Positions 24,114-33,533 of a stretch of 60,742 bases of DNA are shown in pieces. This stretch comes from Rhodospirillales bacterium. Lineage in GTDB: Bacteria > Pseudomonadota > Alphaproteobacteria > Reyranellales > Reyranellaceae. Every line of letters starts with the position of its first letter. The first letter of the stretch is position 1. The notes under the pieces were generated by a model. That model saw nothing but the letters and a program-made list of their open reading frames with translations, did not search any database and was not told the origin of the DNA. A program made the translations under genes and the position numbers. The stretch lies in contig JACPOB010000035.1 in assembly GCA_016185145.1 (NCBI GenBank), positions 1-60,742 of the forward strand. The letters run 5' to 3'.

Positions 24114-25079
24114 CTAAGTCAGCAACCCCAGGCTCCTGAAGCTCGCGTGGCCTTTGCGGCCGATCACCAGGTGGTCGTGGATGGCGATGCCCAGGGTCTC
24201 GGCCGCTGCCTTCACCTCGCGCGTCATCTCGATGTCGTCGCGTGACGGCTTGGGATCGCCACTGGGATGGTTGTGCACCAGGATCAGCGCGGCGGCGTTC
24301 AGCGTCAGCGCGCGCTTCACCACCTCACGCGGATAGACCGGCGTGTGATCGATGGTGCCGCGTTGCTGCACCTCGTCGGCGATCAGCACGTTCTTGCGGT
24401 CGAGGAAGAGGATGCGGAACTGCTCGGTCTTCTCGTGCGCCAGGGCGGCATGGCAATAGTCGACGAGCTGCTGCCAGTTGGTCAGCACCGGCATGTCCTT
24501 GACTTTGCGCTCGGCCAGCCGCCGGCCGGCCTCGCGCGACGCCTTGAACAGCACGAGGGTGCGCTGGTCGATGTCGAACTCGCGCAGTTGCACCGATTCG
24601 GCGGCGAAGACATCGCCCAACGTGCCGAAGCGGTCGAGCAGCCGCTTGGCGAGCGGCTTGGTGTCGATGCGCTCGATCGAATAGAAGAGCAGCAGTTCCA
24701 GCAGCTCGTAGTCTTCGAGCATCTCGGCGCCGGCTCTCATGACACGCTCCCGCACGCGGCGGCGATGGCCGTGATAGTGAGGCTGCGGTTCGGCTGCGCG
24801 GGCATTGTGTCCGATGCCGGCCGGCTGGGCCTCGAGCGCCGAGGCGAGCCGGTCGGTCGGATCGTCGCCTGAGAATTCCCAGCACTGGTCGAGCCTGTTC
24901 CAGGTGCCGCCCGCCTCGCGCAGCAGCAGGCGGTACGAAAGGGTATTGCCGATGACACGCCAGCGATCCTCCCCGGCCTGGACGCGCAATCCCGCCGACA
25001 GGAGCGTGCACAGCGCGTCGTCGCTCGCGGCGGCGGCCTTGGCAGTGCGCTTGCTCTTGGCTTCGGAACGTCGGTCCAC
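24114..25079 (-). CDS. radC: RadC family protein (JAB/MPN domain)
   Basis: The 321-residue protein has the RadC helix-hairpin-helix region (LEDYELLELLLFYSIERIDTKPLAKRLLDRFG) and a C-terminal JAB domain with the metal motif HNHPSGDPKPSRDD. The first 95 residues are a variable extension with IGHNARA. GTG at 25079 is the likely start. It follows map on the minus strand with a 54-nt gap, a pairing common in Alphaproteobacteria. A 56-bp copy of its 3' end is stranded at 10969-11024. Confidence 0.93.
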   Translation of the reverse strand: MDRRSEAKSKRTAKAAAASDDALCTLLSAGLRVQAGEDRWRVIGNTLSYRLLLREAGGTWNRLDQCWEFSGDDPTDRLASALEAQPAGIGHNARAAEPQPHYHGHRRRVRERVMRAGAEMLEDYELLELLLFYSIERIDTKPLAKRLLDRFGTLGDVFAAESVQLREFDIDQRTLVLFKASREAGRRLAERKVKDMPVLTNWQQLVDYCHAALAHEKTEQFRILFLDRKNVLIADEVQQRGTIDHTPVYPREVVKRALTLNAAALILVHNHPSGDPKPSRDDIEMTREVKAAAETLGIAIHDHLVIGRKGHASFRSLGLLT

Positions 25080-25133
25080 GTCCTTCAGGACGAATGGACG
25101 TGGCCGACCGTTACAGGGGGATTTGCCGTGCCC

Positions 25134-26012
25134 TCAGGCCGAGGCGACCCGACGCGGCTCTTCGGCCGTGGCGGCGAGATCGTAGGGCGGCTTGGCCAGG
25201 CCCTTGGGCGACAGGGTGAAGAACTCCACGCCCGTCTCGGTGATGCCGACCGAATGCTCGAACTGCGCCGACAGCTGCTTGTCGCGCGTCACTGCCGTCC
25301 AGCCGTCGCTCAGGATCTTCACCTGCCAGGTGCCGGCATTCACCATCGGCTCGACGGTGAAGAACATGCCGGGCTTCAGCACCGGGCCGGTGCCGGCCTT
25401 GCCGTAATGCAGGATGTTGGGCGCGTCGTGGAAGATGCGGCCGAGCCCGTGGCCCGAGAAGTCGCGCACGACCGAGAAGCGCTGCGCCTCGACGTAGCTC
25501 TGGATGGCATGGCCGATGTCGCCGACGCGGCCGCCCGGCTTGGCGGCGGCGATGCCGCGCATCATCGCCTCGTAGGTGATGTCGCAGAGGCGCCGCGCCT
25601 TCACGCCGACGTCGCCGGCGAAGAACATGCGGCTGGTGTCGCCGTACCAGCCGTCGAGGATCACCGTGACGTCGATATTGACGATGTCGCCCGACTGCAG
25701 GCGCTTGTCCGACGGGATGCCGTGGCAGACCACGTGGTTGATCGAGGTGCAGATCGACTTCGGATAGCCGCGATACCCGAGCGGAGCGGGGATCGCCTTG
25801 TGATCGAGGATGTAGTCGTGACAGAGCTTGTCGAGCTCGGCGGTGCTGATGCCGGGCTGGACGTGGGGCGTGATGAAGTCGAGCGTCTCGGCCGCCAGCC
25901 GCCCGGCGCGGCGCATGCCCTCGAACCCCTCGGGGCCGTGGACCTTGATCGTGCGCTCGTCGCGTCGCCAGTAGTCGTCGCTGTCGTCGATGAAATCGCG
26001 GGGACTGCTCAT
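25134..26012 (-). CDS. map: Type I methionine aminopeptidase
   Basis: The 292-residue enzyme removes the initiator methionine from new proteins. The five metal ligands are seen: D in NIDVTVILDGWYGD (two Asp), H in SGHGLGRIFHD, E in FFTVEPMV and E in QFEHSVGITETG. The frame is open far upstream, but ATG at 26012 (MSSPRDF) gives the family length. It is divergent from the CinA-like gene and followed by radC. A short polar tail after the catalytic core is normal. Confidence 0.95.
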   Translation of the reverse strand: MSSPRDFIDDSDDYWRRDERTIKVHGPEGFEGMRRAGRLAAETLDFITPHVQPGISTAELDKLCHDYILDHKAIPAPLGYRGYPKSICTSINHVVCHGIPSDKRLQSGDIVNIDVTVILDGWYGDTSRMFFAGDVGVKARRLCDITYEAMMRGIAAAKPGGRVGDIGHAIQSYVEAQRFSVVRDFSGHGLGRIFHDAPNILHYGKAGTGPVLKPGMFFTVEPMVNAGTWQVKILSDGWTAVTRDKQLSAQFEHSVGITETGVEFFTLSPKGLAKPPYDLAATAEEPRRVASA

Positions 26013-26114
26013 GCGCCAAATTTGGCATGCGATACCGGCAGTAACAAGGCCGTGCGGCGCTTGGCCCCTCGGCAGGCCTCCGCTAATGTCCTGAAAGACA
26101 AGGAAAATGAGCGC

Positions 26115-26876
26115 ATGTCCGAGCCGGCAAAAACCGTCACCGCCTGCATCGTTGTCATAGGCAACGAAATCCTGAGCGGCCGGACGCGCGATTCCAACAT
26201 CCAGTATCTCGCCACCGAGCTGGGCGCGCTCGGCGTGCAGGTGCGTGAATGCCGCGTCATCCCCGACATCGAGGGCACGATCGTCGCCACCATCAACGAG
26301 GTGCGCCGGAAGTTCGACTACGTCTTCACCACCGGCGGCATCGGCCCGACGCACGACGACATCACCGCCGATTCGATCGCCAAGGCCTTCGGCGTCGGCA
26401 TCTCGGAGCATCCCGAGGCGGTGGCGCGCATGACCCGGCACTACGGCGATCCCGCCCTGTTCACGCCGGCCCGGCGGCGCATGGCGCGCGTGCCGCATGG
26501 CGGCCTGCTGGTCGACAATCCGGTGTCGGTGGCGCCGGGCTTCCAGGTCGAGAACGTCTTCACTTTCGCCGGCATTCCCAAGGTCGCCGAGGCGATGTTC
26601 CAGTCGATGAAGCACAAGCTGGTCGGCGGCACGCCGGTGCTGTCGCGCACCGTGCGCACCAACCTGCCCGAGGGCATCATCGCCGAGCCGCTGGGCGCCC
26701 TGCAGAAGCGCTACGAGGATCTCGACATCGGCAGCTACCCCGCCTTCCGCAACGGCAAGCCCAGCGTCTCGCTGGTGCTGCGCGGCACGGATGATGCACG
26801 GCTCGCCGCCGCGGCGGTCGAGCTTCTGGCCACCATCCGCGACATGAACGGTGAGGCGGAGGAGTTTGCCCAGTAG
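26115..26876 (+). CDS. CinA-like molybdopterin-binding domain protein
   Basis: The 253-residue protein has the MoCF/CinA N-terminal fold: ACIVVIGNEILSGRTRDSN near the start and FTTGGIGPTHDDITADSIAKAFG at about residue 72. It lacks the C-terminal nicotinamide-nucleotide amidase domain of full CinA, as is usual for this short group. ATG 26115 has AAGGA upstream. Its end overlaps the next gene by 26 nt. Such proteins are thought to act as pyrophosphatases in NAD-derivative repair; the substrate here is not known. Confidence 0.88.
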   Translation: MSEPAKTVTACIVVIGNEILSGRTRDSNIQYLATELGALGVQVRECRVIPDIEGTIVATINEVRRKFDYVFTTGGIGPTHDDITADSIAKAFGVGISEHPEAVARMTRHYGDPALFTPARRRMARVPHGGLLVDNPVSVAPGFQVENVFTFAGIPKVAEAMFQSMKHKLVGGTPVLSRTVRTNLPEGIIAEPLGALQKRYEDLDIGSYPAFRNGKPSVSLVLRGTDDARLAAAAVELLATIRDMNGEAEEFAQ

Positions 26877-27945
26877 ACTTTCGAGCAGGCTTGCAGCGGC
26901 GGTCCAGTGGGGCGGGCTGATCGCCCTGTCGGCGGGCATTGCGGCCTTCCTGCTGTGGATCCACGCGCCGGCGGCGCTGATGCTGGGGCCGCTGATTGCC
27001 GGGATCATCGTTGCCTCGTCGGGCGGCAAGGTGCGCTTCCCGTTGCCGCCCTTCGTGCTGGCCCAGGGCATCGTCGGCTGCCTGATCGCCAGCATGGTGC
27101 CGCTGTCGATCGTCGACGACGTGCTGCGGCATTGGGTGCTGTTCACGGCCGGCGTCGTGCTGGTCGTCGCCGTCTCGAGCCTGCTCGGCTGGCTGATGAC
27201 GCGCTGGCAGATGATGCCCGGCACGACGGCGCTGTGGGGCACCAGCGCGGGTGCGGCCTCGGTGATGACCATCATGGCCGAGCACTACGGCGCCGACCCG
27301 CGCCTGGTCGCCTTCATGCAGTATCTGCGGGTCGTGCTGGTGGCGGTCGTCGCCGCCATCGTGGCACGCCTGTTCGGCGTGGCGCCCAGCCATGCGCACG
27401 AGATCGTGTGGTTTCCCACCGTCGCCTGGGTGCCGCTCGCCGAGACGCTGGCGCTGGCGATCGCGGGCCCCGTCATTGCCCGCTGGCTGCGCATCCCGGC
27501 CGGCGCCTTCCTGGTGCCGCTTGTGCTGGGCATCGTGCTCACCCATTTCGGCCTCGTCAGGATCGAGCTGCCGACCTGGCTCCTGGCGGCGAGCTACGCC
27601 TTCATCGGCTGGAACGTCGGCCTGCGCTTCACGCGGCCGCTCCTGATCCACGCCCTGAAGGCGCTGCCGGTCATCTTCGGCGCCACCCTGACCCTGATCG
27701 TCCTGTGCGGCGGCATCGCCGTCCTCATGGTCTGGGGCGCGGGCGTCGATCCGCTGACCGCCTACCTCGCCACCAGCCCGGGCGGATCCGATTCCATCGC
27801 CATCATCGCCGCCTCGACCAACGTCGACGTGTCGTTCGTCATGGCGATGCAGACGGTGCGCATGATCGCCGTGCTGTTCCTGGCGCCGGTCTTGACCAAA
27901 TTCATCGCCGAACGTCTAAGGTATCCGAATGACCGCCCTCCATGA
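26851..27945 (+). CDS. AbrB-family membrane protein (PF05145-type)
   Basis: The 364-residue protein has about ten hydrophobic segments in two similar halves, each with a glycine-rich re-entrant motif: MMPGTTALWGTSAGAASVM near residue 120 and LATSPGGSDSIAIIAAS near 308. This is the AbrB/ammonia-monooxygenase-like family of probable transporters, not the DNA-binding AbrB. GTG 26851 lies inside the cinA-like gene; TTG at 26866 is an alternative start. It overlaps the downstream amidase by 17 nt, so transport and amide hydrolysis may be linked. Confidence 0.85.
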   Translation: MRRRSLPSRLSSRLAAAVQWGGLIALSAGIAAFLLWIHAPAALMLGPLIAGIIVASSGGKVRFPLPPFVLAQGIVGCLIASMVPLSIVDDVLRHWVLFTAGVVLVVAVSSLLGWLMTRWQMMPGTTALWGTSAGAASVMTIMAEHYGADPRLVAFMQYLRVVLVAVVAAIVARLFGVAPSHAHEIVWFPTVAWVPLAETLALAIAGPVIARWLRIPAGAFLVPLVLGIVLTHFGLVRIELPTWLLAASYAFIGWNVGLRFTRPLLIHALKALPVIFGATLTLIVLCGGIAVLMVWGAGVDPLTAYLATSPGGSDSIAIIAASTNVDVSFVMAMQTVRMIAVLFLAPVLTKFIAERLRYPNDRPP

Positions 27946-29320
27946 CATGACCGCCGGCGAGCTGCTCGCCGCCTACAAAGCCAAGAAACTGTCGCCCGTC
28001 GAAGCCGTCGATGCCGCCATTGCCCGCATCGAGACGTGGGAGCCCAAGCTCAAGGCGCTCTACGCCCCCGACTTCGAGGGTGCGTGCAAGGTCGCCAAGG
28101 AGTCGGAGAAGCGCTGGCAGGCCGGCAGGCCGCAGGGCGCGCTGGACGGCGTTCCCATCACCATCAAGGAGAACATCGCCACAAAGGGCGTGCCGGTGCC
28201 GCTGGGCACTGCGGCGACCGACCTGGTGCCGGCGGCCGACGACGCGCCGGCCGCGGCTCGGGTGCGCGAGGCGGGGGCGGTGATCCTGGCCAAGACCACC
28301 ATGCCCGACTACGGCATGCTGTCGTCGGGCAGAAGCTCGTTCCATCCGCTGACCCGCAATCCCTGGAACCTCGCCTGGAATCCGGGCGGCTCGAGCGCCG
28401 GCGCCGGTGCCGCGGCGGCGGCGGGCTACGGTCCGTTGCATCTCGGCACCGACATCGGCGGCTCGGTACGCCTGCCGGCGTGCTGGAACGGGATCTTCAC
28501 GCTCAAGCCCAGCCTCGGCCGCGTCCCGGTCGATCCGCCGTACTTCGGTCGTGTCGTCGGGCCGATGACGCGCACCGTCGCGGACTCGGCGCTGCTGATG
28601 GCCGAGCTCTCCAAGCCCGACGCGCGCGATCACATGAGCCTGCCGCCAGCCGCGATCGATTGGAGCGCGGGGCCGCTCGAGCCCAGGGGGCTCAGGATCG
28701 GCCTGCATCTCGATGCCGGCTCCGGCCTGCCGGTCGATGCCGAGGTGAAGGCTGCCGTCGAGGCGGCCGCGAAGAAGTTCGCCGACGCCGGCGCCAAGGT
28801 CGAGCCGGTGTCGCCGTTCCTGTCGCCCGACATGCTGCATCTGCAGGACCTGTTCTGGCGCGTGCGCAGCTGGGTCGATTTCTCGGCGTTGAGCCATGCC
28901 AAGCAGGCGAGCGTGCTGCCCTTCATCGCCGACTGGTGCCGCGGCGGCGCCGATGTCTCGGGCACGACGGTCATCAAGGCCGTCGCCAACTACATGGCGA
29001 TCCGCGCCGCGGCGACGCGCGCAACCCAGCCGTTCGACTATGTGCTGTCGCCGGTGTCGCCGGTGCCGACCTATCGCGCCGAATGGGAGACGCCGACCAA
29101 CGACGTCCAGCGGCCGCTCGAGCACATCTCCTTCACCATGCCCTACAACATGAGCGAGCAGCCGGCCGCCTCGATCAATTGCGGCTACACCACGGAGGGC
29201 AAGCCGATCGGCCTGCAGATCGCCGGCCGTCGCTTCGACGATCGCGGCGTGATGCGGATCTCGCGCTGGTTCGAGGAGGCGAGGGGGCCGCAGAAGGCTT
29301 GGCCGGAGCCGCCGAAATGA
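27929..29320 (+). CDS. Amidase (GatA/amidase-signature family)
   Basis: The 463-residue hydrolase has the full Ser-cisSer-Lys triad of the amidase signature: Lys in PITIKENI near residue 79, cis-Ser in GGSSAGAGAAAAAG near 154 and the nucleophile in GTDIGGSVRLP near 178. It is not part of a gatCAB set. The ATG overlaps the AbrB-like gene and its stop overlaps the racemase start (ATGA), so the three are co-translated. The natural amide is unknown; context suggests hydrolysis of an imported amide before an Asp/Glu-racemase-family step. Confidence 0.92.
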   Translation: MTALHDMTAGELLAAYKAKKLSPVEAVDAAIARIETWEPKLKALYAPDFEGACKVAKESEKRWQAGRPQGALDGVPITIKENIATKGVPVPLGTAATDLVPAADDAPAAARVREAGAVILAKTTMPDYGMLSSGRSSFHPLTRNPWNLAWNPGGSSAGAGAAAAAGYGPLHLGTDIGGSVRLPACWNGIFTLKPSLGRVPVDPPYFGRVVGPMTRTVADSALLMAELSKPDARDHMSLPPAAIDWSAGPLEPRGLRIGLHLDAGSGLPVDAEVKAAVEAAAKKFADAGAKVEPVSPFLSPDMLHLQDLFWRVRSWVDFSALSHAKQASVLPFIADWCRGGADVSGTTVIKAVANYMAIRAAATRATQPFDYVLSPVSPVPTYRAEWETPTNDVQRPLEHISFTMPYNMSEQPAASINCGYTTEGKPIGLQIAGRRFDDRGVMRISRWFEEARGPQKAWPEPPK

Positions 29321-30039
29321 AACCGATGAGCAACGGACCGCTCGGCATCCTGATGCTCGACACGCGCTTCCCGCGCATCAAGGGCGACATCGGCAACGCC
29401 CAGTCCTTCGCCTTCCCGGTGATCTTCCGGCGCATGGAGGGCATCGGCTCGGCCGACGCCGTGACGGCCCATCCCGATCGGCCGCGCGTGCTGGCCGCCC
29501 TCGAGGCAAACGCCCGCGCGCTCGCCGACGAGGGCGCGATCGGCCTGTCGACGAGCTGCGGCTTCCTCGCCCTCTACCAGGACGATCTCGCGGCCCGCTC
29601 GCCCGTGCCGGTCGCGACCTCCGCGCTGCTGCATATCAAGCGGCTTGCCAAGGAGCGCGTGGGCAAGCGGGTCGGCGTGCTCACGGCATCGGCACGAAAC
29701 CTCACGCCGGCGCACTTCGCGGCCGTCGGTGCGCCGACCGACACGCCCTTCGTCGGCCTGCCCGAAGGCAGCTCCTTCGCCAAGACCTTCATTGGCAACG
29801 CCACGACGCTCGATCGCGATCAGGTCGAACGCGAAGTGGTGGCCGCTGCGCGCGATCTGGTGGCGCGCCATCCCGGCATTGACACGATCGTGTTCGAGTG
29901 CACCAACCTGCCGCCCTACAAGAAGGCGGTCCAGGACGCCGCGGGGCTGCCCGTGCTCGACGTGCTCGATCTGCTGAACGACTTCCATCACGAGCTTACG
30001 GGGGCAGCAGGCGGCGGTACACAGGCTGCAGAAGGGTAG
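29317..30039 (+). CDS. Asp/Glu/hydantoin racemase family protein
   Basis: The 240-residue protein has the two-cysteine racemase layout: STSCGFLALYQ near residue 78 and FECTNLPPYKKAV near 194 hold the paired catalytic Cys. The first segment GILMLDTRFPRIKGDIGNAQSF is typical of the subgroup near arylmalonate decarboxylase and maleate isomerase. It is translationally coupled to the amidase. The last 44 nt overlap the 3' end of the convergent transporter gene. Confidence 0.85.
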   Translation: MKPMSNGPLGILMLDTRFPRIKGDIGNAQSFAFPVIFRRMEGIGSADAVTAHPDRPRVLAALEANARALADEGAIGLSTSCGFLALYQDDLAARSPVPVATSALLHIKRLAKERVGKRVGVLTASARNLTPAHFAAVGAPTDTPFVGLPEGSSFAKTFIGNATTLDRDQVEREVVAAARDLVARHPGIDTIVFECTNLPPYKKAVQDAAGLPVLDVLDLLNDFHHELTGAAGGGTQAAEG

Positions 30040-30943
30040 GAATCAGGTAGATAGGGAACTGCACGGCGGCGATGAAAAGGAAGATGTCGGCGTCGACCGA
30101 GGCGGGCAGCACCGCCATCAGCAGCGCATTGTGGCGGCCTCCCGAGCAGTAGCCCGCCGTCAGCGCCACGCGCCGGTCGAGAAACGGCAGCGTGCCCGCG
30201 GCAACCACGAGATTGCACAGGATCATGCCGGCGAAGGCGCCGACGACGAAGCCCGCGAGCTTCAGGGGCTGCGCCGCGGCCTGGGCGACCACGCCGTCCA
30301 TCAGCGGAATGGCGAAGACCATCAGCACGACGACCGACAGTCCGTCGAGCGTCGACGCTTCCTCCATGATCCGCGTGCCGAGCCAGCGGCGGATGGCGAA
30401 TGCGCCGGCCGACGCCACCACCACGATCAGCACCAGGCGCAGGCTGAGATCGACGGCGCTGATGTGCAGGTCGAGGTCGAGCAGCCACAGCGCCAGCGGC
30501 GGCAAGGTGAAGGGCACCAGGAAGTTGGTGAACAGCGTCAGCAGCAGGGCGAGCGAGGAATCGAGCCGCAGGAAGGCGGCAGTGGTGGCGGCCGAGATGA
30601 TGCCGGGCGCCATGGCGCTGAGGCAAAGCGCTGCGGCCAGACCGGGCCACAAGTCGAGTCCCTGGCTGAGCCCCTGCCAGATCGGCCAGACGACCAGCGG
30701 AACGACGATCAGGTTCGCCAGCGCCAGCAGAACGGCAGGGCCGGGCCGGCGCAGGAGCGCGCGCACCCGAATCCAGTCCATGCGCGCCAGGGCCAGCATC
30801 AGCAGCAGGACGGCCAACGGCCACAGCAGGACGCGCGTGGCCGAGGCGACGTTCTGGAAGGCGAGCCCGATCGCCAGCGACAGGGGCAGAAGGGTGGTGG
30901 CGCGACCGCCCATGCGCCGCAAAACGTGAACGACCGGATTCAT
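29996..30943 (-). CDS. BASS-type (bile acid:sodium symporter-like) transporter
   Basis: The 315-residue protein has nine to ten hydrophobic segments. ALCLSAMAPGIISAATTAAFLRLDSSLALLLTLFTN and GYCSGGRHNALLMAVL are the two conserved crossover-type motifs of the sodium/bile-acid symporter fold. It converges with the racemase gene and overlaps it by 44 nt. The substrate is an organic anion in most relatives. ATG 30943 has no strong ribosome site. Confidence 0.8.
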   Translation of the reverse strand: MNPVVHVLRRMGGRATTLLPLSLAIGLAFQNVASATRVLLWPLAVLLLMLALARMDWIRVRALLRRPGPAVLLALANLIVVPLVVWPIWQGLSQGLDLWPGLAAALCLSAMAPGIISAATTAAFLRLDSSLALLLTLFTNFLVPFTLPPLALWLLDLDLHISAVDLSLRLVLIVVVASAGAFAIRRWLGTRIMEEASTLDGLSVVVLMVFAIPLMDGVVAQAAAQPLKLAGFVVGAFAGMILCNLVVAAGTLPFLDRRVALTAGYCSGGRHNALLMAVLPASVDADIFLFIAAVQFPIYLIPTLLQPVYRRLLPP

Positions 30944-30975
30944 TGGTGCCGAGCTTACACGTGTTAGCCTGCATC

Positions 30976-32394
30976 ATGTTCCGGCGAGCTTTCATTGCTG
31001 CATTGCTGGCGGTGACTCCCTACCTGGCTCAGCCGTTGGCTCAGCCGGTCGCCGTGCCGGACTGCACTGTCGATGGCCGGCTGGCCGACAGTGATGGGCT
31101 CAAGCTCGACATCGTCTATCGCTGCCGAGCGACCCAGCCGTTGTCCTTCCGGTCGGTCGAGGACCGTGCCTCGTCCTACGTCCAGGATCTCAAGGTCGAG
31201 CAACGCGATGGCATCGCGGAGGCGCGCTATCGGTTCGATCTCTCGGGCTTCGCGCGCGCCGTCGATTCGACTTCGCTTGCCGTGCAGCGTGGCGGCGGCG
31301 TGCTCGCCATCCTGGGAAGCTGGCTGCTGGAGCCTCAGGGCTACGATCGCGCCCCCACCATCGACATCCGCGTGGCAGCAGGCCCGGGCCTGGTTTTCGC
31401 GACGGGGCTGCCCAGGGTGGGCGATTCCTGGCGGCTCAGCGGCGCGCCAGTGGCCACCGCAGGCTACACGGCCCTGGGACGACTGGCCTACCGCGAGCTC
31501 GCCGTTCCCGCGCCCGGGTCGCTTCGGCCCGGACAGCCGAAGGCCGACGCCGTGCTGCGCGTGGCCGTGCTCGATGGCGTCGGCGAGAGTGCGCAGGCCG
31601 ACCTGTTCGACTGGGTCGAGCGCACCGTCCGGGCGCAGTCCAACTACTGGCAGGGCTTCACCGCCAAGCAGGCCTTGCTCGGCCTCGTGCCGGTCACGCA
31701 TCGCCGCGGCGTCGGTTACGGCCGCAGCGTGCCGGGCGGCGGCGTCACGGTGATGGTCGAGGTCGGCACCGACGTCGACCGCCGCCGCCTGTTCGACGAC
31801 TGGGTGCTGACGCACGAGCTGATCCACACCGGCATGCCTTTCATCCGCCGCGGCGGCACCTGGTTCATGGAGGGCGCCGCCACCTACGTCGAGCCGATCA
31901 TCCGCGCCCGCGCCGGCTGGAAGACCGAGGAGGAGGTGTGGCGCGAGTGGGTCGACAACATGCCCAAGGGTGTGCGGGCCTTCTCGAGCAGCATGGCCGA
32001 TGCCCGCGGACAGGAGAACTACTGGGGCGGCGCCACCTTCATGCTGCTGGCCGACGTCGGCATGCGGCGCGCCACCAACGGCGCCAAGGGCCTGGAGGAT
32101 TGCCTGGGCGGCGTGCTGTGGAGCGGCCTCGACGGTGCACGACGCGCCACCGTCGCGGAGTACGCCGCCGCCTGCGACCGCGTCACCGGTACGACGGTCA
32201 TGAGCGGCCTGGTCGAGCGCCATTTCAGCAATGCAGAGCCCGTCGACTTCGCCGCGCTATGGAAGGATCTCGGCATTTCGCTGATCGCAGGCCGCATCGC
32301 GCTCGACGACAATGCGCCGTCGGCGCGATGGCGCAAGCTGATCGTGCCCGGCGCGCATCCGCCGAAGCGTGTCAAGCTGCCCTGGGAGAGCTGA
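30976..32394 (+). CDS. Secreted zinc metalloprotease-like protein (HExxH)
   Basis: The 472-residue protein has a signal peptide (residues 1-23, ending LAQPVA) and a gluzincin core: THELIH at about residue 278 and WFMEGAATYVEP about 20 residues later supply the two His and the Glu zinc ligands, as in M61/M1-like peptidases. Several Cys (PDCT, YRCR, DCLGG, AACDR) could form disulfides in the periplasm. ATG 30976 is chosen because it starts the signal peptide. It is divergent from the BASS gene and followed by mscS at 38 nt. Confidence 0.8.
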   Translation: MFRRAFIAALLAVTPYLAQPLAQPVAVPDCTVDGRLADSDGLKLDIVYRCRATQPLSFRSVEDRASSYVQDLKVEQRDGIAEARYRFDLSGFARAVDSTSLAVQRGGGVLAILGSWLLEPQGYDRAPTIDIRVAAGPGLVFATGLPRVGDSWRLSGAPVATAGYTALGRLAYRELAVPAPGSLRPGQPKADAVLRVAVLDGVGESAQADLFDWVERTVRAQSNYWQGFTAKQALLGLVPVTHRRGVGYGRSVPGGGVTVMVEVGTDVDRRRLFDDWVLTHELIHTGMPFIRRGGTWFMEGAATYVEPIIRARAGWKTEEEVWREWVDNMPKGVRAFSSSMADARGQENYWGGATFMLLADVGMRRATNGAKGLEDCLGGVLWSGLDGARRATVAEYAAACDRVTGTTVMSGLVERHFSNAEPVDFAALWKDLGISLIAGRIALDDNAPSARWRKLIVPGAHPPKRVKLPWES

Positions 32395-32432
32395 CGAAGG
32401 CAACTCCGGCGGTTCGCAGTCGTTGGACCGCC

Positions 32433-33530
32433 ATGTCTCTGCGCGACCTCCTGGCCATAGTCGACGAGTACCTGCCCTGGATACCGGACTGGCTCACCGC
32501 GGCGTTGATGCTCGTCGCAGCAGCGGCCCTGGCGCTGCTGCTGCATCGCACCGCCGTGCGCCTGATACGCCGGCTGGTCCCGCCGGAGCGTGTCTTCCTT
32601 CATTCGCTGATCACTGCAACGGATGGTCCCATCCGTGTTGCGCTGGTCATCGTCGCCGTCGCCGTCATCTTGCCGGCCGTGCCTCTGCAGAGGGACGCCC
32701 GGACTGCCGTCGGCAGCATCCTAGGGGTCGCCTTCATACTGCTCGTGGGCTGGAGCGCGACGATGGCCATTGCGCTTGCATCCAATTTCTATCTTCGCCA
32801 TGCCGACGCGGCAGGCACCGACAACCTGGTCGCGCGCAAGCACATCACGCAAGTGCGGGTGCTGCGCCGCGTCGCTCAGACCCTGGTGATCATCGTCACC
32901 GTCGCCGCCGCGCTCATGACCTTCGATTCCGTGAAGCAGTATGGCGTGAGCCTGATCGCTTCGGCCGGCGCCGCCGGCATCGTCGTCGGCCTGGCGGCGC
33001 GGCCTCTGCTCACCAACCTGATCGCCGGCATCCAGATCGCGATCACCCAGCCTATCCGGATCGGCGACGCGGTGATCGTGGAGAACGAGTGGGGCTGGAT
33101 CGAGGAGATCACCGGCACCTACGTCGTCATCAAGGTATGGGACTGGCGGCGGCTGGTCGTGCCGCTGTCGCATTTCCTCGAGAAACCGTTCCAGAATTGG
33201 ACGCTTCAAGGCACCGATCTGATCGGATCGGTGTTCCTGTGGGTCGACTACACCGTGCCGGTCGCCCACGTTCGGTCCAAGCTCGAGGAGATCGTGCGCA
33301 CGACCAGGCTGTGGAGCGGCGAAGTGGTCAACCTGCAGGTCGTCGAGACCAACGAGCGGGCCGTGCAGCTGCGCGCCCTGGTCAGCGCCCGAACGTCGGA
33401 GCAGGCATGGGACCTGCGCTGCGAGGTGCGTGAAAAGTTGATCGTCTTCCTGCAGGAGACCTATCCGACGGCGCTGCCCAAGCAGCGAGCCGAGCTCATC
33501 GAGCTCGAACGGCCGCGCAGCGCCACCTGA
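32433..33530 (+). CDS. MscS family mechanosensitive channel
   Basis: The 365-residue protein has four to five hydrophobic helices, then the pore-lining TM3 SLIASAGAAGIVVGLAARPLLTNLIAGIQI with the alternating Gly/Ala pattern, and the beta domain PIRIGDAVIVENEWGWIEEITGTYVVIKVWDWRRLVVPLSHF. It lets ions out on osmotic downshock. The length is in the range of mid-size MscS relatives such as YnaI. Confidence 0.92.
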   Translation: MSLRDLLAIVDEYLPWIPDWLTAALMLVAAAALALLLHRTAVRLIRRLVPPERVFLHSLITATDGPIRVALVIVAVAVILPAVPLQRDARTAVGSILGVAFILLVGWSATMAIALASNFYLRHADAAGTDNLVARKHITQVRVLRRVAQTLVIIVTVAAALMTFDSVKQYGVSLIASAGAAGIVVGLAARPLLTNLIAGIQIAITQPIRIGDAVIVENEWGWIEEITGTYVVIKVWDWRRLVVPLSHFLEKPFQNWTLQGTDLIGSVFLWVDYTVPVAHVRSKLEEIVRTTRLWSGEVVNLQVVETNERAVQLRALVSARTSEQAWDLRCEVREKLIVFLQETYPTALPKQRAELIELERPRSAT

Positions 33531-33533
33531 TCT

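Noticed and set aside
26013..27275. Extension of the map frame upstream to 27275, which would give a 713-residue protein.
   Set aside because: The extra part is antisense to the CinA-like and AbrB-like genes and has no domain; ATG 26012 gives a normal enzyme.
26851..27945. Reading the AbrB-family gene as a transcriptional regulator.
   Set aside because: The protein has about ten membrane segments and no DNA-binding fold; the name is a legacy of a database label.
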